64,000 bases of DNA. Origin: Stenotrophomonas maltophilia. Its GTDB lineage: Bacteria > Pseudomonadota > Gammaproteobacteria > Xanthomonadales > Xanthomonadaceae. Below the pieces are notes generated by a model. It saw only the letters and a list, made by a program, of their open reading frames with translations, was not told the DNA's origin and searched no databases. Both the position numbers and the translations under genes were made by a program. Within the stretch, counting starts at the first letter, position 1. Every line of letters starts with the position of its first letter. The stretch covers positions 2,126,001 to 2,190,000 of the forward strand of contig NZ_LT906480.1 in the NCBI RefSeq assembly GCF_900186865.1, in the 5' to 3' direction. Shown here in pieces: positions 27,043 to 35,944 of the stretch.

Positions 27043-27216
27043 ATCCCACAGGAAACCCGCTGTTGCCCTTGCTGTTGCCCTTGCTGTTGCCGTTGAGGTT
27101 GCCGGCCAGCGGCCGGCACTACCGCAGGTGCCGGGCGCAGCCCGGCCGAACACCCCCAACAGGCAGGCGGCGCCCGGAACAGGTACCCTATGCCGCCATC
27201 AGATAGCCAATGTGAC

Positions 27217-27753
27217 ATGACCGACGCCCTCGTCGCTCCGCAGTGGGCCTCCCGACTGCGCGACATCGCCGACTTCCCCAAGCCCGGCATCCTCTTCAAG
27301 GACATCATGCCGCTGCTCGCCCATAGCGAGGACTTCCGCGGTGCCATCACCGCGATGGCCGACCGTTGGCGCGACCAGAAGCTGGACGCGGTGATCGGTA
27401 TCGAATCGCGTGGCTTCATCCTCGGCGCCGCGATGGCGCTGGAGCTGGGCGTGGGCTTTGTGCCGGTGCGCAAGCCGGGCAAGCTGCCGGGCCAGGTGCT
27501 GCGCGAGGAATACACGCTGGAATACCGCAGTGACTGCATCGAAGTGCACGCCGATGCGCTGCCGGCCGGGGCCCGCGTGGCGATCATCGACGACGTGCTG
27601 GCCACCGGCGGCACGCTGGTCGCTGCGCTGTCGCTGGTGCGCCGCCTGGGCGTGAACGTGGTCGGTGCCGGTGTACTGGTCGAACTGGACGGCCTGGGTG
27701 GTCGCGCCCGCTGGGAATCGGATCTGCCGCTGCACACCGAACTGGTGTTCTGA
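27217..27753 (+). CDS. apt: Adenine phosphoribosyltransferase
   Basis: Apt salvages adenine to AMP using PRPP. The 178-residue protein starts at the ATG giving [10 protein letters not shown] (an earlier in-frame ATG at 27190 is less likely). It shows [44 protein letters not shown] and the PRPP loop [13 protein letters not shown] (about 119-131), all typical of the enzyme. It is a single gene between a repeat cassette and four SMAG repeats. Confidence 0.96.
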   Translation: MTDALVAPQWASRLRDIADFPKPGILFKDIMPLLAHSEDFRGAITAMADRWRDQKLDAVIGIESRGFILGAAMALELGVGFVPVRKPGKLPGQVLREEYTLEYRSDCIEVHADALPAGARVAIIDDVLATGGTLVAALSLVRRLGVNVVGAGVLVELDGLGGRARWESDLPLHTELVF

Positions 27754-27765
27754 TCGAAGGGCAGG

Positions 27766-27917
27766 TGCCAACCAAGGTTGGCATCTACCAGGGCGAATGG
27801 CCGGGAACCGGTAGTTGCCAACCTTGGTTGGCAGCACTTTTCGCGATTGACGCCACGGATGGGCCAACCGAGGTTGGCCACTACCAGGTCAGATCGTTGC
27901 CAACCGTGGTTGGCCAC
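27766..27917. repeat. Four SMAG-type repeats in alternating orientation
   Basis: Four palindromes share a GCCAACC/GGTTGGC core with different central bases: an inverted copy at 27766-27788, a GTAG copy at 27811-27834, an inverted copy at about 27862-27884 and a fourth at about 27897-27917 with no clear GTAG head. They fill the gap between the convergent apt and dbpA genes. Confidence 0.8.
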
Positions 27918-27927
27918 GCTGCTTCAG

Positions 27928-29304
27928 TCACATCATCCGCACGCGGAAACGACGGCCCTTGATCTTGCCGGCTTCCAGCTTGGCCACGGCCTTGTTGGCC
28001 TGCTCACGGGCGATCGCCACGTAGGAGCGGGTCGGGAAGATCGCGATCTTGCCGATGAACTTGCTCGACAGGCCGGCATCACCGGTCAGTGCACCGAGAA
28101 TGTCGCCTGGGCGCAGCTTGTCGGTCTTGCCACCGTCGATCCGCAGCGTGCGCATCGCGGCCTGCGGCAGTTCGGCCGGGCGCGAGGTTGCCAGCGGCGT
28201 CTTCTGCCAGTCCAGCGGCTGCCCCATCTGCGCTTCGATGGCTTCGGCACGGGTCTTCTCGCGACCGGCCACCAGGCTGATCGCCAGGCCGCTGGCACCG
28301 GCACGGCCGGTGCGGCCCACGCGGTGCTGGTAGCTTTCCACGTCGGTCGGCAGCTCGTAGTTGATCACCGCCGCCAGCTCTTCCACGTCCAGGCCACGTG
28401 CGGCCACATCACTGGCCACCAGCACGTTGCAGCTGCGGTTGGCCAGCAGCAACAGCACTTCCTCGCGGTCGCGCTGCTCCATGTCGCCATGCAGGGCCAG
28501 TGCGGAGAAGCCGAACTGCTGCAGCGAGTTGGCAACTTCGTCCACGTCCTTGCGGGTGTTGCAGAACACCACCGCCGATTCCGGGGTGTACTTCAGCAGC
28601 AGGCCGGCCAGCGCCTTCTGGCGGTGCGCCGGTTCCACCTCGCAGAACAGGTGGCGGATCGCCGGTGCCTGGTCGGCGCCTTCCACCGTTACTTCCACCG
28701 CGTCGCGCAGCAGGTCACGCGCCATGGCGCGGATGCTGTCGGGGAAGGTGGCCGAGAACAGCAGGCTCTGGCGGTCCTTGTGGGTGCGGCCGGCGATCTC
28801 GCGGATCGGCTCCTCGAAGCCCATGTCGAGCATGCGGTCGGCCTCGTCCAGCACCAGCGTGCGCACCGCGCCAAGATTCAGCGCGCGCTTGCGTGCCAGC
28901 TCCTGCACGCGGCCGGGCGTGCCGACCACCACGTGCGGGTCATGGCCTTCCAGCGAGGCCAGCTGCGGGCCCAGCGGCACGCCGCCGACCAGCAGCAACA
29001 GCTTCAGGTTCGGGATGCCGGTGGCCAGCTTGCGGATCTGCTTGCCGACCTGGTCGGCCAGTTCGCGGGTCGGGCACAGCACCAGCGCCTGCACGCGGAT
29101 CAGGCTGGGGTCGATGGACTGCAGCAGGCCCAGGCCGAAGGCGGCGGTCTTGCCGCTGCCGGTGGGTGCCTGTGCGATTACATCGCGGCCATCCAGGATG
29201 GCCGGCAGGCTCTGCGCCTGCACGGGGGTGAGGGTGGTATAGCCGAGGGCATCCAGGCCGGGCTGCAGGGCCGGGCTCAGCGGCAGGGTCGAGAAGTCAG
29301 TCAT
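27928..29304 (-). CDS. dbpA: ATP-dependent RNA helicase DbpA
   Basis: DbpA is a DEAD-box helicase that acts on 23S rRNA hairpin 92 during 50S assembly. The 458-residue protein has the Q motif (YTTLTPVQAQSLP), Walker A QAPTGSGKTAAF (about 45-56), VLDEADRMLDMGF (about 148), SATFP and HRVGRTGRAG. The C-terminal 70 residues (LRPGDILGALTGDAGL to GRRFRVRMM) form the RNA-recognition domain that defines DbpA. It is a single minus-strand gene. Downstream lie SMAG hairpins. Confidence 0.95.
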   Translation of the reverse strand: MTDFSTLPLSPALQPGLDALGYTTLTPVQAQSLPAILDGRDVIAQAPTGSGKTAAFGLGLLQSIDPSLIRVQALVLCPTRELADQVGKQIRKLATGIPNLKLLLLVGGVPLGPQLASLEGHDPHVVVGTPGRVQELARKRALNLGAVRTLVLDEADRMLDMGFEEPIREIAGRTHKDRQSLLFSATFPDSIRAMARDLLRDAVEVTVEGADQAPAIRHLFCEVEPAHRQKALAGLLLKYTPESAVVFCNTRKDVDEVANSLQQFGFSALALHGDMEQRDREEVLLLLANRSCNVLVASDVAARGLDVEELAAVINYELPTDVESYQHRVGRTGRAGASGLAISLVAGREKTRAEAIEAQMGQPLDWQKTPLATSRPAELPQAAMRTLRIDGGKTDKLRPGDILGALTGDAGLSSKFIGKIAIFPTRSYVAIAREQANKAVAKLEAGKIKGRRFRVRMM

Positions 29305-29348
29305 GGCGCATTGTACCTGCCTGCACGGCCGGTCCCGCCTAATGGGGT

Positions 29349-29387
29349 GGGGACGGATCCCTTTCCGCAGGAAAGGGCTCTGACCCC
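29349..29387. repeat. GGGG...CCCC interspersed palindrome, copy 1
   Basis: An interrupted palindrome with outer GGGG/CCCC, then GGATCCCTTT and AAAGGGCTCTGA around a CCGCAGG loop. A closely related copy lies at 57227-57265. It sits just upstream of dbpA on the minus strand. Confidence 0.75.
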
Positions 29388-29398
29388 GTCGGAGTCGT

Positions 29399-29446
29399 CA
29401 TCCACGCACGGCGTGAATCTACAGGTGCCGACCCTGGTCGGCACGC
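29399..29446. repeat. SMAG-type repeat pair
   Basis: An inverted copy ending CTAC (29399-29422, core ATCCACGC) is followed directly by a palindrome with core GTGCCGACC/GGTCGGCAC (29426-29446). They separate the yeiH stop from the dbpA upstream region. Confidence 0.7.
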
Positions 29447-29452
29447 TCCTGA

Positions 29453-30532
29453 TCAGCCCAGCACCGCCAGCACACCCTGGTGGATTGCCAGGCCACCGAA
29501 CAGCAGCCAGGCGAACAGGATCAGCGCCAGCAGCAGCGGCTTCAGGCCTGCCTGGCGCAGCGCCGAGACGTGGGTGGTCAGGCCCAGCGCGGCCATCGCC
29601 ATCGCCAACAGCACCGTGTCCAGCTGCACCAGCCCGGCCTGCAGGCCGGCCGGCAGCAGATGCAGCGAGTTGAAACCGGCCACGGCCACGAAACCGAACG
29701 CGAACCACGGCACCACGATGCGCGCCTTGCTGCCATCGGCGCTGGCCTTGCCGCCACGGGCCAGCCACAGTGACAGCGCGATCAGGAACGGCGCCAGCAG
29801 CATCACCCGCACCATCTTGGTGATCACCGCCGTGTCAGCTGCCGCTTCGTTGACCGCACGGCCGGCCGCCACCACCTGTGCCACTTCATGCACCGTCGCA
29901 CCGGTGAACAGGCCGTACTGCCGCGCGTCCATTGCCAGCCAGCCGTGCGACTGCACCAGTGCATACAGCGCCGGGTACAGGAACATCGCCAGCGTGCCGA
30001 ACACCACCACCGTCGAGACCGCGACGGTGACATGCGCAGCGCGGCCACGCACCACCGGCTCGGCGGCCATCACCGCTGCCGCACCGCAGATCGCGCTGCC
30101 AGCGCCGATCAGCATGGCTGCCTCGCGCTCCATCTTGAACACGCGCACGCCCAGCCAGCAGGCCAGGCCGAAGGTGCTGGCAACCACCAGCACGTCCATC
30201 AGCACGCCAGTGACGCCGACATGGCCGATGTCCTGGAAGGTCAGGCGCAACCCGTACAGCACGATGCCGGCGCGCAGCAGCCAGTGCTTGGAAAAGCCGA
30301 CACCGGCCGCGCTGCCCGGTGCCAGCCGCGGGTAGAAGGTGTTGCCGACCACGATGCCGGCGACGATCGCCACGGTCAGCGCGCTCAAGCCATGTGCCTG
30401 CAGCCACGGAAGCTCGGCCAGATACAGCGACGCCGCCGCGATCAGGCCCACCAGCAGCAGGCCGGGCAGGCGCGGCTGCCAGCGCTGGCGCAGGGCGGGC
30501 AGGGACCAGGGGGAGAGAGCGGGGGCATTCAT
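29453..30532 (-). CDS. yeiH: YeiH family membrane protein (putative sulfate exporter, UPF0324)
   Basis: The 359-residue protein starting MNAPALSPWSLP has about ten membrane helices. Family blocks are YLAELPWLQAHGLSALTVAI, GIVVGNTFYPRL, LLRAGIVLYGLRLTFQDI and the re-entrant-like IGAGSAICGAAAVMAAEPVV, with FTGATVHEVAQVVAAG in the second half. This is the TIGR00698 family, annotated as sulfate exporters without firm proof. An in-frame start ten codons earlier exists but is less likely. It is divergent from a LysR regulator, as in the E. coli yeiE-yeiH pair, so that regulator probably controls it. Confidence 0.88.
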   Translation of the reverse strand: MNAPALSPWSLPALRQRWQPRLPGLLLVGLIAAASLYLAELPWLQAHGLSALTVAIVAGIVVGNTFYPRLAPGSAAGVGFSKHWLLRAGIVLYGLRLTFQDIGHVGVTGVLMDVLVVASTFGLACWLGVRVFKMEREAAMLIGAGSAICGAAAVMAAEPVVRGRAAHVTVAVSTVVVFGTLAMFLYPALYALVQSHGWLAMDARQYGLFTGATVHEVAQVVAAGRAVNEAAADTAVITKMVRVMLLAPFLIALSLWLARGGKASADGSKARIVVPWFAFGFVAVAGFNSLHLLPAGLQAGLVQLDTVLLAMAMAALGLTTHVSALRQAGLKPLLLALILFAWLLFGGLAIHQGVLAVLG

Positions 30533-30599
30533 GGCAGGGGCAGGGCTGGAGTGATGGGGCAAGCGTGCGCGTCTGTCGCTGACCTGTAAAACGAATAAT

Positions 30600-30618
30600 A
30601 TGGGTGAAACCTACCCAT
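30600..30618. promoter_or_regulatory. LysR-type dyad between yeiH and its regulator
   Basis: ATGGGTGAAACCTACCCAT is a 6+6 inverted repeat with a 7-base centre and contains the T-N11-A pattern of LysR-type binding sites. It lies 17 bases before the regulator's ATG and just after TAATAT (30596-30601), a possible -10 element. Confidence 0.65.
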
Positions 30619-30634
30619 CAAGAAGGTAAGTGCC

Positions 30635-31510
30635 ATGCGCCTGACCTTGCGCCAGCTGCAGGTTTTCGTCGCCATCGCCGACCATGGCAGCACCACCGCT
30701 GCCGGCCAGGCCATTGCGCTCTCGCAGTCGGCCAGCAGCGCGGCCCTGCAGGAGCTGGAGGCACACTTCGGCACCCCGCTGTTCGACCGCATCGGCCGCC
30801 GCCTGGCGCTGAACGGGCATGGCCGCGCACTGCTGGAGCCGGCGCGCACCTTGCTGGTCAACGCCGCCGACCTGGAGCGTCAGCTGGCCGCCGGCGGCGA
30901 CCCATCGCAGGGGGCACCGCTGCGGCTGGTGCTGGCCGCCAGTACCACCATCGGCAATTACCTGCTGCCGCCACGCATCGCCGAACTGCTGCGGCAGGCG
31001 CCGCAGGCCGAGGTCGACCTGCGCATCGACAACAGTGCCGGCGTGGTCGCTGCCGTGCAGCGCCTGGACGTGGACGCCGGCCTGATCGAAGGCCCGTGCC
31101 ACGAGCGCGGCCTGCAGGTGACCGCCTGGCAGCAGGACCCGCTGGTGATCGTGGCTGCCGCCGATGCCCCCGCCAGCTGGTCGCTGGACGAACTGCGCCG
31201 CGCACGCTGGCTGCTGCGCGAGCCAGGCTCCGGCACCCGCGAAGCCGTCGAACAGGCGCTGCTGCCGCACCTGCGTGGCTTCGCCCAGACCCTGCAGCTG
31301 GGCAATACCGAAGCAATCAAGCAGGCCGCCATCGCCGGCCTCGGCCTGGCCTGTCTTTCGCGTCACGCGCTGGAAGAGCCATTGGCCCTGGGCCGCCTGC
31401 GCGTGCTCGAAACCCCGCTGCCGGCCCTGCAGCGCACGCTGTGGCTGGTACGGCATCCCGGCAAGCAGTGGCTGCCGGGGTTGCAGGCGCTGCTGGGGGA
31501 CGTGGAATAA
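30635..31510 (+). CDS. LysR-family transcriptional regulator (YeiE-like)
   Basis: The 291-residue protein has the N-terminal winged helix (LTLRQLQVFVAIADHGSTTA, then SQSASSAALQELEAHFG and PLFDRIGRRLALNGHG) and a periplasmic-binding-like effector domain from about residue 90 (LRLVLAASTTIGNYLLPPRI). The effector part resembles CysB/YeiE-type members. It is transcribed away from yeiH with a 102-base gap that holds an operator-like dyad, so the likely role is control of yeiH and of itself. AGAAGG precedes the ATG. Confidence 0.9.
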   Translation: MRLTLRQLQVFVAIADHGSTTAAGQAIALSQSASSAALQELEAHFGTPLFDRIGRRLALNGHGRALLEPARTLLVNAADLERQLAAGGDPSQGAPLRLVLAASTTIGNYLLPPRIAELLRQAPQAEVDLRIDNSAGVVAAVQRLDVDAGLIEGPCHERGLQVTAWQQDPLVIVAAADAPASWSLDELRRARWLLREPGSGTREAVEQALLPHLRGFAQTLQLGNTEAIKQAAIAGLGLACLSRHALEEPLALGRLRVLETPLPALQRTLWLVRHPGKQWLPGLQALLGDVE

Positions 31511-31529
31511 GCCATCAGATCCCCAGTCG

Positions 31530-31650
31530 ATTCCAACCATCCCGCCATCCCACAGGAAACCAGCTTTTGACGTTGCCGTTGAAGTTGCCGGCCAGCGGCC
31601 GGCACTACCGCGGGTGCCGGGTGCAACCCGGCCGACGCCCCCAACCCGTA
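31530..31650. repeat. Orphan flank of the large-palindrome cassette
   Basis: CATCCCACAGGAAACC, then GCTTTTGACGTTGCC with GTTGAAGTTGCC units, then hairpins GCCGGCCAGCGGCCGGC and GTGCCGGGTGCAACCCGGC. The order and sequence match the right flank at 27041-27145, but no large palindrome is present here. It occupies the gap between the LysR gene and the ABC-F gene. Confidence 0.7.
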
Positions 31651-31660
31651 CAATATCCGG

Positions 31661-33544
<1,884 letters not shown>

Positions 33545-33589
33545 GTATCGGTCGGCGCCAGCAGTGCGCCGATTGATCGAGTCGGGAAT

Positions 33590-33705
33590 CAGTAGATCCA
33601 CGCCATGCGTGGATGGTGGCATCAGTGCGGACCAAGGTCCGCACCCACCGAAGCCGGTTACACCTCCGTACGGACCAACGGTCCGCACCTACCAATCAAC
33701 GATCC
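33590..33705. repeat. SMAG-type repeats between uup and cytochrome gene
   Basis: A GTAG copy with core ATCCACGC, CAT, GCGTGGAT (33592-33615) is followed by palindromes with core GTGCGGACC/GGTCCGCAC (33627-33645) and CGGACCAACGGTCCG (33670-33690). The last two end CCACC and CTACC on the plus strand, so they are inverted copies. The rest of the 182-base gap holds nothing recognisable. Confidence 0.7.
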
Positions 33706-33726
33706 GCACCCACCGGGGGCCTGCGG

Positions 33727-34188
33727 TCATTTGACCCCGTGCAGATCCCGCAGCTGGCTCGGCCGGCTGCCGAAATACGCCGCCAGATCGGCGATGTCCT
33801 GATCACTCAGGTCCTTCGCCTGTGGCGTCATCAACATGTGCTGGCGGTCACCGGCGCGGTAGGCCTGCAGCGCATGCGCCAGGTAGTCACCGTACTGCCC
33901 ACCCAGCTTCGGATAGGTCGGATCGATCGGCGCATTGCCATCGGCCCCGTGGCAGTCGATGCAGCTCTGGTTGGTGGCCTTGCCCTTCACCTTGGCGCGG
34001 GCTTCACCGGCGGCCTCGCGACCTGCAGGCAGGCCAGCCGAAGAAGAAGAGCCGTGTTCGCCACTGGCATGGCCCGGATCGGCGGCGGATGTCTCGCTGT
34101 TTTCCACCTGCGACTGTGAACAGGCCGCCAGCAGCAGGGCAACGGACAGGGCGATGGCGTGACGCAGCGGATGCGCGGCTTTCGACAT
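33727..34188 (-). CDS. Monoheme c-type cytochrome, lipoprotein
   Basis: The 153-residue protein has a lipoprotein signal (ALSVALLLAACS, lipobox LAAC), a Ser/Glu/Ala-rich linker (ENSETSAADPGHASGEHG) and a class I cytochrome domain with heme motif CIDCH and the sixth-ligand methionine in MLMTPQAKDLSDQDI. It should sit on the periplasmic face of a membrane and pass single electrons. The next gene upstream on the same strand encodes a second small cytochrome nine bases away, so the two form an operon. The oxidase or reductase they serve is not in the window. Confidence 0.88.
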   Translation of the reverse strand: MSKAAHPLRHAIALSVALLLAACSQSQVENSETSAADPGHASGEHGSSSSAGLPAGREAAGEARAKVKGKATNQSCIDCHGADGNAPIDPTYPKLGGQYGDYLAHALQAYRAGDRQHMLMTPQAKDLSDQDIADLAAYFGSRPSQLRDLHGVK

Positions 34189-34197
34189 GGGCGGGCC

Positions 34198-34587
34198 TTA
34201 CTTGACGGTGGACAGGTAAACAGAGAGATCGGCGATCTCCTGTTCGCTGAAACTCATCGACTGCGCCTGCATCGTCGGATGCCGGCGCTTGCCCTGGCGG
34301 TACTCGGTCAGGGCCTGGGCCAGGTACTGCTGGGTCTGGCCGCCGATCTTCGGCACCCGGTAGCTGGGGTAGGCGTTCTTGTAGCCGGTGATGCCGTGGC
34401 ACCCTTGGCAGGTGTAGGCCAGCACGCGGCCATTGTCGAAGTTGCCGGTGGGCGCGGCAGGCGCCGGCGCGGCGGCAGGAGCCGGGGCCGGAGCGGGTGT
34501 GGCAGGAGCAGGAGCGGGCTGTGCGGCGGCCCCAAGGGGCAGGAGGACGGCCAGAGCGAGACAAGCGGCGAGCGGCTGCGGGCGCAT
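34198..34587 (-). CDS. Monoheme c-type cytochrome, periplasmic
   Basis: The 129-residue protein starting MRPQPLAACLAL has a cleavable signal peptide (ending near AAAQP), an Ala/Pro linker (about 30 residues of A-P repeats) and a cytochrome domain with heme motif CQGCH and a distal methionine in TMQAQSMSFSEQEI. It shares the pattern GGQ-x-YLA-ALxxYRxGxR with the neighbouring cytochrome, so the pair probably arose by duplication. The Ala/Pro spacer suggests a mobile electron shuttle. An upstream ATG at 34665 would put a non-signal segment first and is rejected. Confidence 0.88.
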   Translation of the reverse strand: MRPQPLAACLALAVLLPLGAAAQPAPAPATPAPAPAPAAAPAPAAPTGNFDNGRVLAYTCQGCHGITGYKNAYPSYRVPKIGGQTQQYLAQALTEYRQGKRRHPTMQAQSMSFSEQEIADLSVYLSTVK

Positions 34588-34792
34588 GGTGTCGTTTCCG
34601 GGGATTCGGGTCTGGTCGTTCCGGCGTGGGGTACGGAACGCCCCGAGTATAGCCTCAGGTTTCATCTAGCTGAAATGGGGTCGGGCCGACCAGCGGCGTG
34701 AAGACACCATGACCTTTGGGATATGGTGTTGCCGTGAAGTGGTGCATTACTTTGCTACCACACCTGTCCACGCATCCTCCAGGGACCTGACG

Positions 34793-35944
34793 ATGTCGCA
34801 CCCAACCTTCCTGTCCGGCCGTCGCAGCGGAATCTGCGCTGCCGCACTGCTGATCTCCACCTCCCTGTTGCTGGGCGGTTGCGCCGCAGGGCCCAATTCC
34901 GAAGCCAAGGCCGCCGAGACCAAGGAGGAGAAGAAGGTCGATGCGGTCCCGGTCGAAGTGGCCGTGGCAAGCCATCGCGCGGTCGCGGCCAGTTACACAG
35001 GCACCGCCGCGCTGGAACCACGCGCCGAGTCGCAGGTGGTGGCCAAGACCTCCGGTGTGGCGCTGGCGGTGCTGGTCGAGGAAGGCCAGCGGGTCACCGC
35101 CGGCCAGCCGCTGGTGCGCCTGGACCCGGACCGCGCACGCTTGGCCGTAGCCCAGAGCGAAGCGCAGATGCGCAAGCTGGAAAACAACTACCAGCGTGCA
35201 CAGAAACTGGTTGGCCAGCAGATGGTCAGTGCTGCCGATGTCGACCAGCTGCGCTTTGATCTGGAAAACGTCCGTGCGCAGTACCGCCTGGCCACGCTGG
35301 AACTGTCCTACACCACGGTGGTGGCACCGATCTCCGGCGTGATCGCATCGCGCTCGATCAAGACCGGCAACTTCGTGCAGATCAACACGCCGATCTTCCG
35401 CATCGTCGACAACTCGCGCCTGGAAGCCACCCTCAACGTGCCCGAACGCGAGCTGGCCACGCTGCGTGCCGGCCAGCCGGTGACGTTGGCCGCCGATGCG
35501 CTGCCGGGCCAGAGCTTCACCGGCACCGTCGATCGCATCGCGCCGGTGGTGGATTCGGGCAGTGGCACGTTTCGCGTGGTCAGCGCCTTCGATGGCGCCG
35601 CGCACGCGCTGCAGCCCGGCATGTTCGGGCGCATCCGCATCGATTACGACCAGCGTGCCGATGCGCTCGTGGTGCCGCGCCTGGCGCTGCTCGACGACGG
35701 TGAGCCGGCGGTGTTCCGGGTGCGCGAAGGCAAGGTCGCACGTGTTCCGGTCAAGCTGGGTTACGCCGAGGGCCCGTGGGTGGAGATCCGTGATGGCCTG
35801 GCGGCCGGTGATCAGGTGGTCACCGCCGGCAAGGTCGCGCTGCGCGACGGTACCGCGGTGCAGGTGATCGCCGATCCGAAGGCAAAGGCGAAGACGGTCG
35901 CAGCGGCCGCCAAGCCGGCAGACAAGGCCGGGAGCAAGCAATGA
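34793..35944 (+). CDS. RND efflux periplasmic adaptor (membrane fusion protein)
   Basis: The 383-residue lipoprotein has signal STSLLLGGC (lipobox LGGC), then barrel-sandwich halves (TGTAALEPRAESQVVAKTSG and LSYTTVVAPISGVIASRSI) around a helical hairpin (RLAVAQSEAQMRKLENNYQR), a beta-barrel and a membrane-proximal domain. It links an inner-membrane RND pump to an outer-membrane channel. Its stop overlaps the first pump gene by 4 bases. No TolC-like gene follows, so the channel must be encoded elsewhere. The start at 34793 is chosen because it gives a clean lipoprotein signal. Confidence 0.92.
   Translation: MSHPTFLSGRRSGICAAALLISTSLLLGGCAAGPNSEAKAAETKEEKKVDAVPVEVAVASHRAVAASYTGTAALEPRAESQVVAKTSGVALAVLVEEGQRVTAGQPLVRLDPDRARLAVAQSEAQMRKLENNYQRAQKLVGQQMVSAADVDQLRFDLENVRAQYRLATLELSYTTVVAPISGVIASRSIKTGNFVQINTPIFRIVDNSRLEATLNVPERELATLRAGQPVTLAADALPGQSFTGTVDRIAPVVDSGSGTFRVVSAFDGAAHALQPGMFGRIRIDYDQRADALVVPRLALLDDGEPAVFRVREGKVARVPVKLGYAEGPWVEIRDGLAAGDQVVTAGKVALRDGTAVQVIADPKAKAKTVAAAAKPADKAGSKQ

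Larger units (their letters stand above)
26504..27216. repeat. Mirror-symmetric repeat cassette with two large palindromes (locus 2)
   Basis: This 713-base gap has no gene. It repeats the layout of the 16.1-16.7 kb cassette: GGCAGGGC/GCCCTGC hairpin (about 26515-26532), CTGCAGAGGC, a tract with GCCAAAGCC units, large palindrome, GACAGATTCCCGCGGCTG, SMAG repeats at 26725-26748, 26750-26773 and 26816-26839, then in reverse order a GACAGATCGCAGGAAAC segment, the second large palindrome, ATCCCACAGGAAACC, a GTTGCCC/TTGCTG tract (27061-27100) and GCCGGCC and GCCGGGC hairpins (27101-27145). The last 70 bases lead into apt. Confidence 0.82.

Noticed and set aside
26729..27220. Open frames inside the repeat cassette at 26.5-27.2 kb
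   Set aside because: They are translations of palindromes and SMAG repeats, with repeated stretches in several frames and no ribosome-binding site.
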